Assembly: GCF_003285015.1 (NCBI RefSeq)
Contig: NZ_QMFB01000017.1
Location: 62,001 to 126,000 of the forward strand
DNA length: 64,000 nucleotides
Direction: 5' to 3'
Origin: Paenibacillus contaminans
Lineage (GTDB): Bacteria > Bacillota > Bacilli > Paenibacillales > NBRC-103111
Each line of letters begins with the position of its first letter. Positions within the stretch are counted from its first letter, which is position 1. Below the pieces are notes generated by a model. That model had not been told where the DNA came from. It made no database searches and saw only the letters and a list, made by a program, of their open reading frames with translations. Position numbers and translations under genes: made by a program. This document shows, one piece after another, positions 8,458 to 17,917 of this stretch.

Positions 8458-10068
8458 ATGAAGAAAATGGCAATTGCATCGATGACGGCCATGCTGGCGG
8501 CTGCAACTGTCGCAGCAGGATGTTCGACGAAAGAAGGAGAAACGCCGAAGCCGTCGGGAGGGCAAAGCGCCCAGCCGTCCACATCTGCAAGCCCGCAGTC
8601 GGCCGCCCGCAAGCCGGGAGATCTGCCGCTGACGAATGAGCAGGCGGAGCTGCGTATCGCTACGTATGACAACCTCTATACGCCCAAGAGCTATGCGCAA
8701 AACCTTCCGGTTTTCCAGGAAATCGAGAAGCGGACGAACGTAAAAATCAAATGGGAAGTATTCCCGGCCGCGCAGGCGCAAACCGTGATTGATACGATGT
8801 TCGCGGCGGGCAGCAATTTGCCTGACATCGTGTTCGGCGCCAACGACATCGCAAAGCTGAACGAAGGCGGACAAATTCACGACCTGAAGCCGTTCATCGA
8901 GAAATTTGCGCCGAATATTCAGAAGCTGTACAAGGAAATGCCGATGGTTCGCGCGCTGACGACGGACCCGAACGGTGCCATTCTAAGCATCCCGATCGTT
9001 GCCCTTAGCGAAGACTTCAGGCCGACTTATCTGATTCGCCAGGATTGGCTGGATAAGGTCGGGAAGAAGGTGCCGACGACGATCGACGAGCTGGTGGATG
9101 TGCTTAAAGCGTTCCGCGACAACGATCCGAACGGCAACGGGCAGAAGGATGAAATACCGCTTGCTTTTCCTCCAGGCTTCATGGATTTCATTGCAAGCTC
9201 GTTTGATACGCATCCGCGGGGCAATTTCTATCCGGACGCGAACGGCCGCATCGAATATGTTCCGATCACCGACAAGTACAAGGAATACATCAAGTTTCTC
9301 AATATGCTCTATACGGAAAAACTGATGGACCCGTCCTTCGCCACCTCGACGAACGACAAATTCAACGCGATGATCAGCGGGAGCGTAACGGGCGTAGCCA
9401 TTCAATATATGGGCAATCTGGTTCCGTTCGAAACCTCGAGCAAAGGCCAGTGGACAGGGTTCGTCTTTCCGAAAGGGCCAAGCGGCAAAGCGTACGCAGA
9501 GCGTGTAGCGCCGATTTCGGGCGGAGCGGTCATTACAAAGCAGAGCAAAAACCCGCAGCTTGCTGTCGAGTTCATTGATTACATCATGGCTACCGAGGAC
9601 GGCAAGCGTTTTGCCAACTGGGGAATGGAAGGCACGAGCTACAAGAACGAGAACGGCAAGCTTTCCTTCACCGACTACATGTTGAACAACAAGGAAATTC
9701 CGGACCCGCTGCGGGCGCTTGGCGGAAACTGGAACTTGCCGCGCGTGCAAGCTCTGGACACGGCCAAAATCCTCAACGGCGAAAAAGTATCGAAGCTGAA
9801 CGACGAATTAAAGAAGATAATGGTTGACGCGTATCCGGCCTCCCAAATTCCGATGACGAAGGAAGAGAAGGCGTCCTTAAACGAAGGCTGGGCGGATATG
9901 GAAACCTACAAGAGCGAGATGGTCACCAAATTTATTATGGGTAAAGCGAATTTCGACAAAGACTGGGATACGTATGTAAGCAAAATGAAGCAGCTCGGCA
10001 TTGAAGGCAAGATTAAAATCGAGCAAGGCAAATACGAGCGTTATAGCAAGATTATGAAAGGCAATTAA
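8458..10068 (+). CDS. Sugar-binding lipoprotein of ABC transporter (LipO/LplA-like)
   Basis: A 536-residue extracellular solute-binding protein. ATG 8458 is chosen because AGGGG precedes it and it begins a clean lipoprotein signal (MKKMAIASMTAML) with lipobox VAAGC, giving a lipidated Cys22. A Ser/Pro/Thr-rich linker follows, then the family 1-type binding fold; the segment DNDPNGNGQKDEIPL near residue 220 resembles the calcium-binding-type loop of these large binding proteins. It is third in operon A and presents sugar to the two permeases. Confidence 0.9.
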   Translation: MKKMAIASMTAMLAAATVAAGCSTKEGETPKPSGGQSAQPSTSASPQSAARKPGDLPLTNEQAELRIATYDNLYTPKSYAQNLPVFQEIEKRTNVKIKWEVFPAAQAQTVIDTMFAAGSNLPDIVFGANDIAKLNEGGQIHDLKPFIEKFAPNIQKLYKEMPMVRALTTDPNGAILSIPIVALSEDFRPTYLIRQDWLDKVGKKVPTTIDELVDVLKAFRDNDPNGNGQKDEIPLAFPPGFMDFIASSFDTHPRGNFYPDANGRIEYVPITDKYKEYIKFLNMLYTEKLMDPSFATSTNDKFNAMISGSVTGVAIQYMGNLVPFETSSKGQWTGFVFPKGPSGKAYAERVAPISGGAVITKQSKNPQLAVEFIDYIMATEDGKRFANWGMEGTSYKNENGKLSFTDYMLNNKEIPDPLRALGGNWNLPRVQALDTAKILNGEKVSKLNDELKKIMVDAYPASQIPMTKEEKASLNEGWADMETYKSEMVTKFIMGKANFDKDWDTYVSKMKQLGIEGKIKIEQGKYERYSKIMKGN

Positions 10069-10120
10069 CTTTGTGTGGCAGGATAAAAGATCGATTTCAT
10101 CTTAAGGGGAGGCGAATCGG

Positions 10121-12322
10121 ATGACGGGACACAACGAAGGGGATAAAGGAATCAGCAGAAGGAAGCTGCTTGCTTCAATCGGAATGGCGGGCGCCGCATT
10201 TGCGGCGGAAGGATTGCTTAGTCGCGGGCCGATCGGCTTTGCCGGGATTGATGGAGAAAGCGTGACGAGCGCCGTGTATGATGAGAGCGGCGGAGCTGGT
10301 TTTTGCGGGGAAGGCGTATTGTCGGCGACCATCGCGGGTCTTCAAGTTATGTCCTGTACGCCTCCGCCCACCCTTTATTATGTTACCGATTCCGGGAAAG
10401 AAGGGATGTTTGCCTACGATCCGGCGGATACGGCGGCTGCCGATGACGCCGCTATGGTGGTCGTTACCGCAACCGGCGCCAGATACAAGCGCATCTTGAC
10501 GGGTAGCCGGATTAATGTCAAATGGTTCGGGGCAAAGGGCGACGGGGCTGCCGATGATTCGGCGGGGATCCAGCAGGCGAACGATTACGCCGCTGCGCGA
10601 AAATACGAAGTGTACTTTCCTGTAGGTACGTACAAGGCGTACAATTTGCGGCCGACCGCTTCGTGGCTGGCGGACGGCAATGCCGTTATCCGCAATCGCC
10701 GGGACGATTGCACGACTGCCCTGGATCGCTGGCTTTTTGTTTATGTTGCCTCCGCCAAAGACATTGTACTGGATGGATTGACCTTCGACGGAAATGTGGC
10801 GGCGGACCCGGCATCATGGAGTAGCGGCAATTATGATTCATTTACGGGCTCCATCGCTTGCGCTGTTCAAAATTCCAGCCGGATCACGATCCGCAACTGC
10901 GTGTTTCAGAATAGCTACATGTCACCCTTGCGCCTCCAGGAATCCGCAGACATAGCCGTTGACAACTGTCTCATGCGGAGAGGCCGGGGCAACTTCGGCG
11001 ACGGTTTGTATATGGACAATTGCCATAACGTACAAATCGTCAAATGCTTCGCCGAAGATTATACGCGCATCGGTTTTGTCGCCGAGCACGGCTGTACGAA
11101 CATTACGTTTTCCCAATGCTGGGCGCGCAACGGGCATGACGGCTCAATCCTGTATGGCGGCGGAGAGTATACCGGAGGCTTCTGGGCGGAGAACAGCCAG
11201 AACGTTACGTTCTCGCAATGCGTAGCGGAAAATAACCGGCATCGCGGCTTTATTGCGTGTACTGGGCCGTCCACGCCTAGTCTTGCTCCGACAACCAATT
11301 TTTACCTGAAGGCCTGCGTTTCGCTGGATAACAAGGAAACCGGCTTTCTTCTCGGCACCTGGACGAACCATCCCGTGAACATCGTCTGTGACGAGTGTTA
11401 TTCGCTCCGTTCGGAGAAAGGGTTCCTGATGACCATATTCGACCATCGCGATGTGATCACGCTTACAAATTGCTACGCGTACATTCCTAATGTTGCAGGT
11501 GTGGATTCCGTCGCGTACGCGTTGCAAAATTACGAGATGGGGACGGGATCAACGGTAACGGCCAAAATCAATATCATCGATTGCGTCTCGGATTTTGGTT
11601 TGTTGGACTATACAAAACTGCAGTCACAAACATCGGATATGGCCGACTTCGCTTGCTTGACGTCGCCTGTACCCTACAGATCGAGCGGCGGCGGGAAGGC
11701 GGTCATCACGATCGACAATTTTGTGAATGCAAAGCAGGCGAATTCCGTTATCATCAAATGCCGCAAAGGTGACCCGACTTTCCGTATTAACAACAGCTAT
11801 GTCACGATTCCTATTATCCAGGATTTTAAAGAAGTGCGGCTGACGAATTGCGTGCTGACAACGCTCGATCACGAGCTGGGGAATGCCGCTTCGCTGGGGA
11901 ATGTGACGTTAATCGATAGCGAATTGCAGGGCGGACTCCGAATCACGACGAAAGGGCGGATGACATTCCGCAATACCTTGTTCCGCGTCGCGGCGGGCAA
12001 GGCATTGTCCCTCGTTCGTTCAGGCGTCGAATTCACGCAGTTTTCCGATTGCCGGTTTGAGAAGAATATGACGACCGCAGGCGCGATTGTGCAAATCGAT
12101 TCGACGCTCGCTGCGAAGTCCCGCTTTTTTTTCCACGATTGTTTGTTCTATAACACCGTAAATACGACCGCCGCAACGGCCGCTTATGTCGATTGCAGCA
12201 ATAGCACCGTGATCGCGCCTTATTTCTCCGGTTGCTATTCCGACGATACCGTGCCGAACGCATTGCAGATTGCCGGCACGCTGAGCGCGCCTGCGGGGGA
12301 TACGGTCATTCCTATGCACTAG
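10121..12322 (+). CDS. Tat-exported right-handed beta-helix protein (pectate lyase/GH28-related)
   Basis: A 733-residue protein whose N-terminus carries a twin-arginine signal (SRRKLLASIGMAGAAFAAEG). Residues 128-175 (VKWFGAKGDGAADDSAGIQQA, FPVGTYKAYN) match the pectate-lyase-3 / GH28-related start of a parallel beta-helix. Repeated segments of the form ITIRNCVFQNS, VQIVKCFAEDY and ITFSQCWARN form the coils. The likely role is cutting or binding pectic polysaccharide at the cell surface; no catalytic residues can be assigned with certainty. GGGGAGG lies 7 nt before the ATG. The last 90 bp of the gene recur at 17756-17845. Confidence 0.8.
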   Translation: MTGHNEGDKGISRRKLLASIGMAGAAFAAEGLLSRGPIGFAGIDGESVTSAVYDESGGAGFCGEGVLSATIAGLQVMSCTPPPTLYYVTDSGKEGMFAYDPADTAAADDAAMVVVTATGARYKRILTGSRINVKWFGAKGDGAADDSAGIQQANDYAAARKYEVYFPVGTYKAYNLRPTASWLADGNAVIRNRRDDCTTALDRWLFVYVASAKDIVLDGLTFDGNVAADPASWSSGNYDSFTGSIACAVQNSSRITIRNCVFQNSYMSPLRLQESADIAVDNCLMRRGRGNFGDGLYMDNCHNVQIVKCFAEDYTRIGFVAEHGCTNITFSQCWARNGHDGSILYGGGEYTGGFWAENSQNVTFSQCVAENNRHRGFIACTGPSTPSLAPTTNFYLKACVSLDNKETGFLLGTWTNHPVNIVCDECYSLRSEKGFLMTIFDHRDVITLTNCYAYIPNVAGVDSVAYALQNYEMGTGSTVTAKINIIDCVSDFGLLDYTKLQSQTSDMADFACLTSPVPYRSSGGGKAVITIDNFVNAKQANSVIIKCRKGDPTFRINNSYVTIPIIQDFKEVRLTNCVLTTLDHELGNAASLGNVTLIDSELQGGLRITTKGRMTFRNTLFRVAAGKALSLVRSGVEFTQFSDCRFEKNMTTAGAIVQIDSTLAAKSRFFFHDCLFYNTVNTTAATAAYVDCSNSTVIAPYFSGCYSDDTVPNALQIAGTLSAPAGDTVIPMH

Positions 12323-12335
12323 CAACTTGCAGAGT

Positions 12336-12441
12336 ATTGCAGTTTGCCGTCGGCTACGATCATGACATCACGTTTCGGCGTATGTTCAAAAAAAACGAGG
12401 AGATCACACCCGGCGAATATCGTGAAGGACGAAGCCGAGGC
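12336..12441 (+). pseudogene. 3'-end remnant of an AraC-type regulator gene
   Basis: About 105 bp are nearly identical to 20135-20240, the 3' end of the intact AraC regulator. Translated, FAVGYDHDITFRRMFKKNEE matches FAVGYDHDITFRRIFKKYEE. Only the end of the second helix-turn-helix remains. It lies directly after the beta-helix gene, the same order as at 17756-20263. Confidence 0.9.
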
Positions 12442-12475
12442 AGCTTGGAAACTTGAATTTCGGAGGTGCATGACA

Positions 12476-15400
12476 GTGAGAAGAAATCGGCCATTGGTTT
12501 GCATGATGTTCTTGATGTGGTTCAGCTTGATCACGTTATTCGCTGCCGCCAAATCGGCGGAGGCCGTCCCGCTTGGCACCAATCTTTTGTCGAATGGCGA
12601 CTTCGAAACCGTTCAGAGCGGCGCTCCAGCCAATTGGAACCCGATCGGGGGGACGTGGGGGACGATTGCCAAATGGGATACAGCGGCTGCGCATAGCGGG
12701 ACATATGGTGTATCCATTACGACAACGACCAGCAACAACCCGTGGATCCATCAAAAAATGACAAGTAATGTGGAAGAAGGCGTTACCTACGAAATTTCAA
12801 CTTGGGTGAAAAAGGTTGGTAACACGACTGGAAGTCCTGGCTTCAAAATCGAATTTTACAATTCAGACGTCATCTCGGGTGCGACTTCAGTCGGAGGGGA
12901 CCGCGCCTACAGATTGAAGTCGACTAGCCTGACCGGCAGCTGGCAGCAGGCCACTTATCGGATCACCGCTCCGCCCGGAGCGACGACGATGGTCGTATAT
13001 CTTCGTTTCTATGGCACCGGCACGGTTTATTTCGATGATGCAGAAGTTCGGGCGATTAAGGCGAAGCCGATGCTCCGGCTGGAAACGGACCGCATTTTTT
13101 ACGATCCAGAGGCAACAAGCGGAACGATTCAGGCCAAGCTCGATATTCCCGGCGGCTCCTATGCGGACAAAACAGTTGATTTCAGCGTATATAAAGCGTC
13201 TACCGGCATCGAATTGTTTCGTATTTCGGACATAGCCGGCTCGACAGACCCGATCACTGCGACGTTCGATCCTGGCCTGATGGATATGCACGAAACGTAC
13301 ACGGTTTCGGCCCTTCTAAAAGATTCCTCCGGCACTGTTATCGAAACGGAGACGTCAGAAGTATATCGGTGGGAGCGACCGACCATGCTTGCGCCTGATG
13401 GCAAGATGCTGGTGAACGGTCAGCCGTTTTTTCCGGTTGTGATGTACCATGTGAACACGGAAGATTACCCTGACATGCAGCAAATCGGCGTTAACACTGT
13501 GCAAGGGAGCTGGGCCTATTCCCTTGCTACACTTCAGCAGCAGCTTGATACAGCACAGGCGAACGGGTTGAAGATGCTCGTTCCGCTCTACACGGAAATG
13601 CTTGTCAAAGAAAACTTCGACTACATGCAGCAAGCGGTCACCCAATTCAAAAATCATCCTGCGGTTCTTGCGTGGTATGTCATGGACGAGCCGACAGGCA
13701 ACGGCATCTACCCGCAGGAGCTTATCGACGCTTATAAGCTCATTCACTCGATCGACCCTGCACATCCGATTTACATCGTGGAGGACAGGAAGGAAGCCTA
13801 TTCCGCTACCGGAAAAATAACGGATATTTTGGCAGCAGACATCTACCCTTTGAACAAGGAGCCGATCTCGGCGGTTAGCGAGCAGATGGAGATGGCCCGC
13901 GCGAGCGTTGAGCCGGCCAAACCGGTATGGTTTATCGCACAAGCTTTCCAATTGCTGAACAACCCGAATTGGCCTTATTTGCCGACGATCGGTGAGCTTC
14001 GTAACATGATTTATCAGGGGATCGTCACGGGAGCGCAAGGAATCGGATACTATTCGTTCAAAGATCCGGGCTGGCTCTTGAAAACATCCGTTTTATGGCC
14101 TGGGATGGTCGATTTTTCCAAGGAATACGGACAGATGGCCGATCTGATAAACAGCGGACAGAAGATCGATAGCGCGAGAAACGAGCAAGTGCAGTGGGGC
14201 CTGTGGCAACAGGGGGCGGAGCGATACGCCGTAATCGTGAGTTTGACGGATAGCGCCCAGCAAGTGTCTGTTCCACTCGGAAGCAACGGTTATGAAGCCG
14301 AGCTGCTTTACGGAGCAGAACCGGCGAGCTTCGCCAGTTACAACCGCGAGCTCACCGTCACGCTTGATGCGAAGCAGGCGCTCGTGTATCGGATCAATCC
14401 GTTCTCCGAGCGGGTAGACGCTGCACGTACAGTGCTTCGCGCCGCTGCAGAGACGGGAGTTGCCGCTTGGCGGACGAAGGCTAATAAGCTTGCCGACGAT
14501 TTAGATGACTACGCCGGCGTGTTTGCCCTCGCTCCGGATACGGAAGCAATCGCAGGCGGTGCAGCCGAATTACTGGAAGATGTTGACTCGCTGCAGAAAT
14601 GGGTCGAGAAAAAAAACGATACACAGCTCGATTACAAACGTAGCGATCATCTTGCTGCATTGGAGCAGGTCAAGCTGAAGCTGCTGCCGATCGTGCAAGC
14701 GCTTCTGCAGATCAAGCTGCAAATAGACAATGAACGAATCGTCGCCGATACGAATGCCGGTTTGACGATGCAAGCGGCCAATATCGGTGAAGTCAAGCTG
14801 CGAAATGTTCATCTCCAAGTATTATTTCCGACGTCGTTTGGCATTGCTCCGGTCGAAACTTCTGTGGGTGATTTAGCCAGCGGAAACAACGTTCAGAGCC
14901 ATGCAAGCTTCATTGTCCCGTTCGACATAACGCCGGGCAGCTACGAATCGGTGCTGAAGGGCTCTTTCGAGTACAAGGGACGGACGTATACCACCGAACT
15001 CGAAAAAGCGGCGACACTGCTGAGAAAAACCGACTTTCGTCTTGTGCCGGAGCAACTGACGTTCAAGAAACCTGGAACGGTTTCGTTTAGCGGCGAACTG
15101 CAAAACAACGCTTCCGAAAGCGTCACCGTTAACGTGTATGCGGTCGTTCCTGCGGGATTCGCGCTCTCGTTCCCGTCGACGATCCAGCTTGCACCGAACG
15201 AACATATTATCGTACAAGGACAGCTAACCGCTGCTTCGTCTGTAACGGATGGTGTCTATAACATCGTGCTGCAGCCGCAAGTCGGAGGTGGCCATTATGC
15301 CCCGCTATCGCTAACCGTGAACGTCGACCGGAACTTGGCCTACAATCCGGGCTTTGAACGGAAGCACCCGACTGTGGAGACATCTGACGGATGGGATCTG

Positions 15401-15790
15401 CGCAAAGCGAGCTGGGATGATTCCGTGTACCATAGCGGTACCCGTTCCATTCGGTTAAATCCGGACCCGACGAACAATTTCAATACGATCAGCACGAATG
15501 CTTCCAAAAAAATTCAAGTCGATCCCGCCAAGACGTACACCATTTCGGGTTGGGTCAAAAACGCTTCTACGAACGGGACGGTCAGCATTATGCTGCGGGA
15601 GGAAGATGCAAATGGAGCCTTTGTCGCGCAAACGTGGAAAGTCATTCCGAAACAAACGGATTGGACGCTTGAATCGACGACGCTCACTCTTAAGTCCAAT
15701 ACGCGGCAATTGATGATCTACTTCTGGATGGACCAACAGGCGAACGGCAATGCCTGGCTCGACGATCTGTATGTAAAAGAAAACGACTAA
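12476..15790 (+). CDS. Secreted multi-domain glycoside hydrolase-like protein with carbohydrate-binding modules
   Basis: About 1,104 residues. GTG 12476 is chosen because GGAGG (12462-12466) is well spaced; ATG 12470 is too close to it, and the open frame further upstream is regulator remnant. Domains in order: signal peptide (cleavage near AEAV), CBM4/9-like module (NLLSNGDFE, about residues 30-180), an Ig-like region, a TIM-barrel-like core (about 295-600) with WYVMDEP as a likely acid/base motif, a helical segment, an NEW3-like beta domain, and a second CBM4/9-like module (YNPGFERKH) at the C-terminus. Where many clan-A enzymes have the nucleophile Glu this one reads WFIAQAF, so the catalytic pair is uncertain. 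A plant-polysaccharide role is inferred from the locus. Confidence 0.75.
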   Translation: MRRNRPLVCMMFLMWFSLITLFAAAKSAEAVPLGTNLLSNGDFETVQSGAPANWNPIGGTWGTIAKWDTAAAHSGTYGVSITTTTSNNPWIHQKMTSNVEEGVTYEISTWVKKVGNTTGSPGFKIEFYNSDVISGATSVGGDRAYRLKSTSLTGSWQQATYRITAPPGATTMVVYLRFYGTGTVYFDDAEVRAIKAKPMLRLETDRIFYDPEATSGTIQAKLDIPGGSYADKTVDFSVYKASTGIELFRISDIAGSTDPITATFDPGLMDMHETYTVSALLKDSSGTVIETETSEVYRWERPTMLAPDGKMLVNGQPFFPVVMYHVNTEDYPDMQQIGVNTVQGSWAYSLATLQQQLDTAQANGLKMLVPLYTEMLVKENFDYMQQAVTQFKNHPAVLAWYVMDEPTGNGIYPQELIDAYKLIHSIDPAHPIYIVEDRKEAYSATGKITDILAADIYPLNKEPISAVSEQMEMARASVEPAKPVWFIAQAFQLLNNPNWPYLPTIGELRNMIYQGIVTGAQGIGYYSFKDPGWLLKTSVLWPGMVDFSKEYGQMADLINSGQKIDSARNEQVQWGLWQQGAERYAVIVSLTDSAQQVSVPLGSNGYEAELLYGAEPASFASYNRELTVTLDAKQALVYRINPFSERVDAARTVLRAAAETGVAAWRTKANKLADDLDDYAGVFALAPDTEAIAGGAAELLEDVDSLQKWVEKKNDTQLDYKRSDHLAALEQVKLKLLPIVQALLQIKLQIDNERIVADTNAGLTMQAANIGEVKLRNVHLQVLFPTSFGIAPVETSVGDLASGNNVQSHASFIVPFDITPGSYESVLKGSFEYKGRTYTTELEKAATLLRKTDFRLVPEQLTFKKPGTVSFSGELQNNASESVTVNVYAVVPAGFALSFPSTIQLAPNEHIIVQGQLTAASSVTDGVYNIVLQPQVGGGHYAPLSLTVNVDRNLAYNPGFERKHPTVETSDGWDLRKASWDDSVYHSGTRSIRLNPDPTNNFNTISTNASKKIQVDPAKTYTISGWVKNASTNGTVSIMLREEDANGAFVAQTWKVIPKQTDWTLESTTLTLKSNTRQLMIYFWMDQQANGNAWLDDLYVKEND

Positions 15791-15822
15791 ACCCGATAAA
15801 GGAAAGGGACTATCGCTGGTAT

Positions 15823-15870
15823 CCAAGACCGAGCGCCGCGCGCCGGAAAGCGCGCGGTGCTCGGTCTTGG
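15823..15870 (+). promoter_or_regulatory. Very stable intercistronic hairpin
   Basis: A 21-bp stem (CCAAGACCGAGCGCC... with its complement, one G-T pair) closes a 6-nt loop. Only TTT follows, so it is a weak terminator at best. It lies between two co-directional enzyme genes and may lower downstream expression or protect the 3' end of the upstream message. Confidence 0.75.
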
Positions 15871-15902
15871 TTTCGCGAGAGTCACGAAAGGAGTTGCTTT
15901 AC

Positions 15903-17738
15903 TTGAGTCAGTTAACTAACACGGCGAGTGTCGATCTCCTCGAAGGAAGCGGTCCTGTTGCGCCGGCGGCTATACTTGGCACGAATCTGGAGATCGTTAC
16001 GGAAACCCATACAGCTCTTTTGTCGGACCGACTGGACAACCCGAAATTTTGCGGTCCTGCAGATCCCCGGACCGGTCTCGCCGATGGATGGTTGATGCGT
16101 GGCAATCACCAAGCGATGCACTGCGAGCTGATCGAAGGGATGAGCTTGTCAGGCAACGCCTCCCAGTTGGTGCATAATTATGTGGGCGCTCATAACACGA
16201 TTTTGCAAACGGGACGTGTTGTCAAGCAAGATGAGCATTACGAGGTCGAGTTGTGGGCCAAAGTGCGGCACCATCCGGTCCCGATCGAAATAGCGCTGGG
16301 GCCGCTGGCCGTACGCCAACCGGAATACAGCAGGGCGGCGGTTGTGATCGATGCGTCGTATTGGAAACGGTATACCGTTCGGCTCCATTCGCCATGCGAG
16401 GACAATACGGCTGTATTCTCGATCACACTGACCGGAGCTGGTGTTCTGCTGTTGGATCAAATTCATCTCCGCCCGGTCGGAGCGCCAATCGTGCATCCGG
16501 ACGTTCAGGCGAGCATTCGTTCGCTGCAGCTGACCGGGTTGCGTTTTCCAGGCGGCTGCGCTTCCACCAATTACCGCTGGAAGCTGGGGACGGGTCCCGT
16601 ACATCTTCGTCCGTCTTTACCGGACCCGATCAATCGGAAACGGGCTGAATATGATTTTGGTACGGACGAATATTTGGCGATGTGTCACGAACAGAGTATA
16701 CAGCCATTTATCACGATCAATATCGGCAGCGGCACGCCGCAGGAAGCGGGGGAATGGGCGGCATATTGCGCGGAATGGTTCGGTGAGCGGAATTTGCCGT
16801 TGCCCGAGATTTACTTCCATATGGGGAATGAGCAATATGGCTCCTGGGAATCGTCGCATATGGATGCAAGCATGTACGTGGAAGCGCTGCGGGTATATGT
16901 GCCTGCTGTGAGAAGCGGCTATCCAAGGGCGCGAATTGTCGCACTCGGCGAGCCGTTCTGCTCGGGGGTGGCGGGTTACCCGGCCTCGCCGCTTCGCCAG
17001 ACGGTGCTGGAGGAGGCGAAGGCGTTATTCGATGTGCTTTCGATAAATCGATACAAAGGCCAGTGGTACGCAGAACCTGCCGATCAGATGTGCAATGTAG
17101 TCGATAGTGTCGCCAAAATCGCCCGCGATTTGACGGAGCTTGTCGAGGATATCCGCCGGTCCGGATCGAACGCGGGCGTAGCGCTTACAGAGTGGAATTA
17201 TTGGATGCAAGCTTCGCACTGGGACGGCGGAAGATTTGCCGAGCCAGACGACGTGCAGCACGGCCTGTTTTATTCAGGGATGATCCATGCGCTCGCGCGG
17301 CTGGCGCCTGCAATGGAGGTAGCAAATTTCTACCATCTTCTGAACGTGATGGGGATGATTCGCAATGATGGGGGGAGCTTGTCGGAGACGTCAATGGCTG
17401 ACTTGTACCGCCTGTATCGTCCGGCATTCCCTGGCGAAGTTGTGCCGATCGAGCTGCGTTCACCGGAAATGGGGGAAGGCATCGCCTCGGTTGATGCGAT
17501 AGCTCTACGCACAGACGATTCGTTGTGGCTGTATGCGGCAAACCGTTCGCCGGAAGCGGAATCGGTCGTATCGTTTGGCGGTTTTCCGGAAATACCGGAT
17601 GAAGCTCTGATGATGACCGCCGCCGATTACAAGTCCCCTTTAAGACACGCTGAGGCTCCTACTGTGCGTGGTCACGTAACTTTGCCGCCGCTGACGATCA
17701 TTCGGCTCCGCTACAGCCTGTTGAGCGGAACAGGTTGA
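15903..17738 (+). CDS. GH51-like alpha-L-arabinofuranosidase
   Basis: A 611-residue protein with no signal peptide, so probably cytoplasmic. TTG 15903 is chosen because AAAGGAG lies 9-10 nt upstream; an earlier TTG falls inside the hairpin stem. LRFPGGCASTNYRWKLG (about residue 215) matches the RxPGG...YRW signature of GH51. YFHMGNEQYG carries the probable acid/base Glu and ALTEWNYW the probable nucleophile Glu. A carbohydrate-binding-like segment occupies about residues 60-195. It would release arabinose from imported arabino-oligosaccharides. A broken copy of the first 50 or so residues lies at 20328-20474. Confidence 0.75.
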   Translation: MSQLTNTASVDLLEGSGPVAPAAILGTNLEIVTETHTALLSDRLDNPKFCGPADPRTGLADGWLMRGNHQAMHCELIEGMSLSGNASQLVHNYVGAHNTILQTGRVVKQDEHYEVELWAKVRHHPVPIEIALGPLAVRQPEYSRAAVVIDASYWKRYTVRLHSPCEDNTAVFSITLTGAGVLLLDQIHLRPVGAPIVHPDVQASIRSLQLTGLRFPGGCASTNYRWKLGTGPVHLRPSLPDPINRKRAEYDFGTDEYLAMCHEQSIQPFITINIGSGTPQEAGEWAAYCAEWFGERNLPLPEIYFHMGNEQYGSWESSHMDASMYVEALRVYVPAVRSGYPRARIVALGEPFCSGVAGYPASPLRQTVLEEAKALFDVLSINRYKGQWYAEPADQMCNVVDSVAKIARDLTELVEDIRRSGSNAGVALTEWNYWMQASHWDGGRFAEPDDVQHGLFYSGMIHALARLAPAMEVANFYHLLNVMGMIRNDGGSLSETSMADLYRLYRPAFPGEVVPIELRSPEMGEGIASVDAIALRTDDSLWLYAANRSPEAESVVSFGGFPEIPDEALMMTAADYKSPLRHAEAPTVRGHVTLPPLTIIRLRYSLLSGTG

Positions 17739-17755
17739 ATCAGCGCAGTCGAGGC

Positions 17756-17845
17756 GCTATTCCGACGATACCGTGCCGAACGCATTGCAGATTGCCGGCA
17801 CTCTGAGCGCGCCTGCAGGGAGTACGGTCATTTCGATGCACTAGC
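17756..17845 (+). pseudogene. Duplicate of the 3' end of the beta-helix gene
   Basis: About 90 bp match 12233-12324 with only a handful of differences, including the terminal codons and stop. No upstream part of the gene is present. It directly precedes the intact AraC regulator gene. Confidence 0.9.
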
Positions 17846-17917
17846 GGTTTGCATGGCGGCGAAAACGGCCATCTTGTTGTACAATGAACGGTAAGCCATC
17901 ACAGCGGAGGCGAGAGA

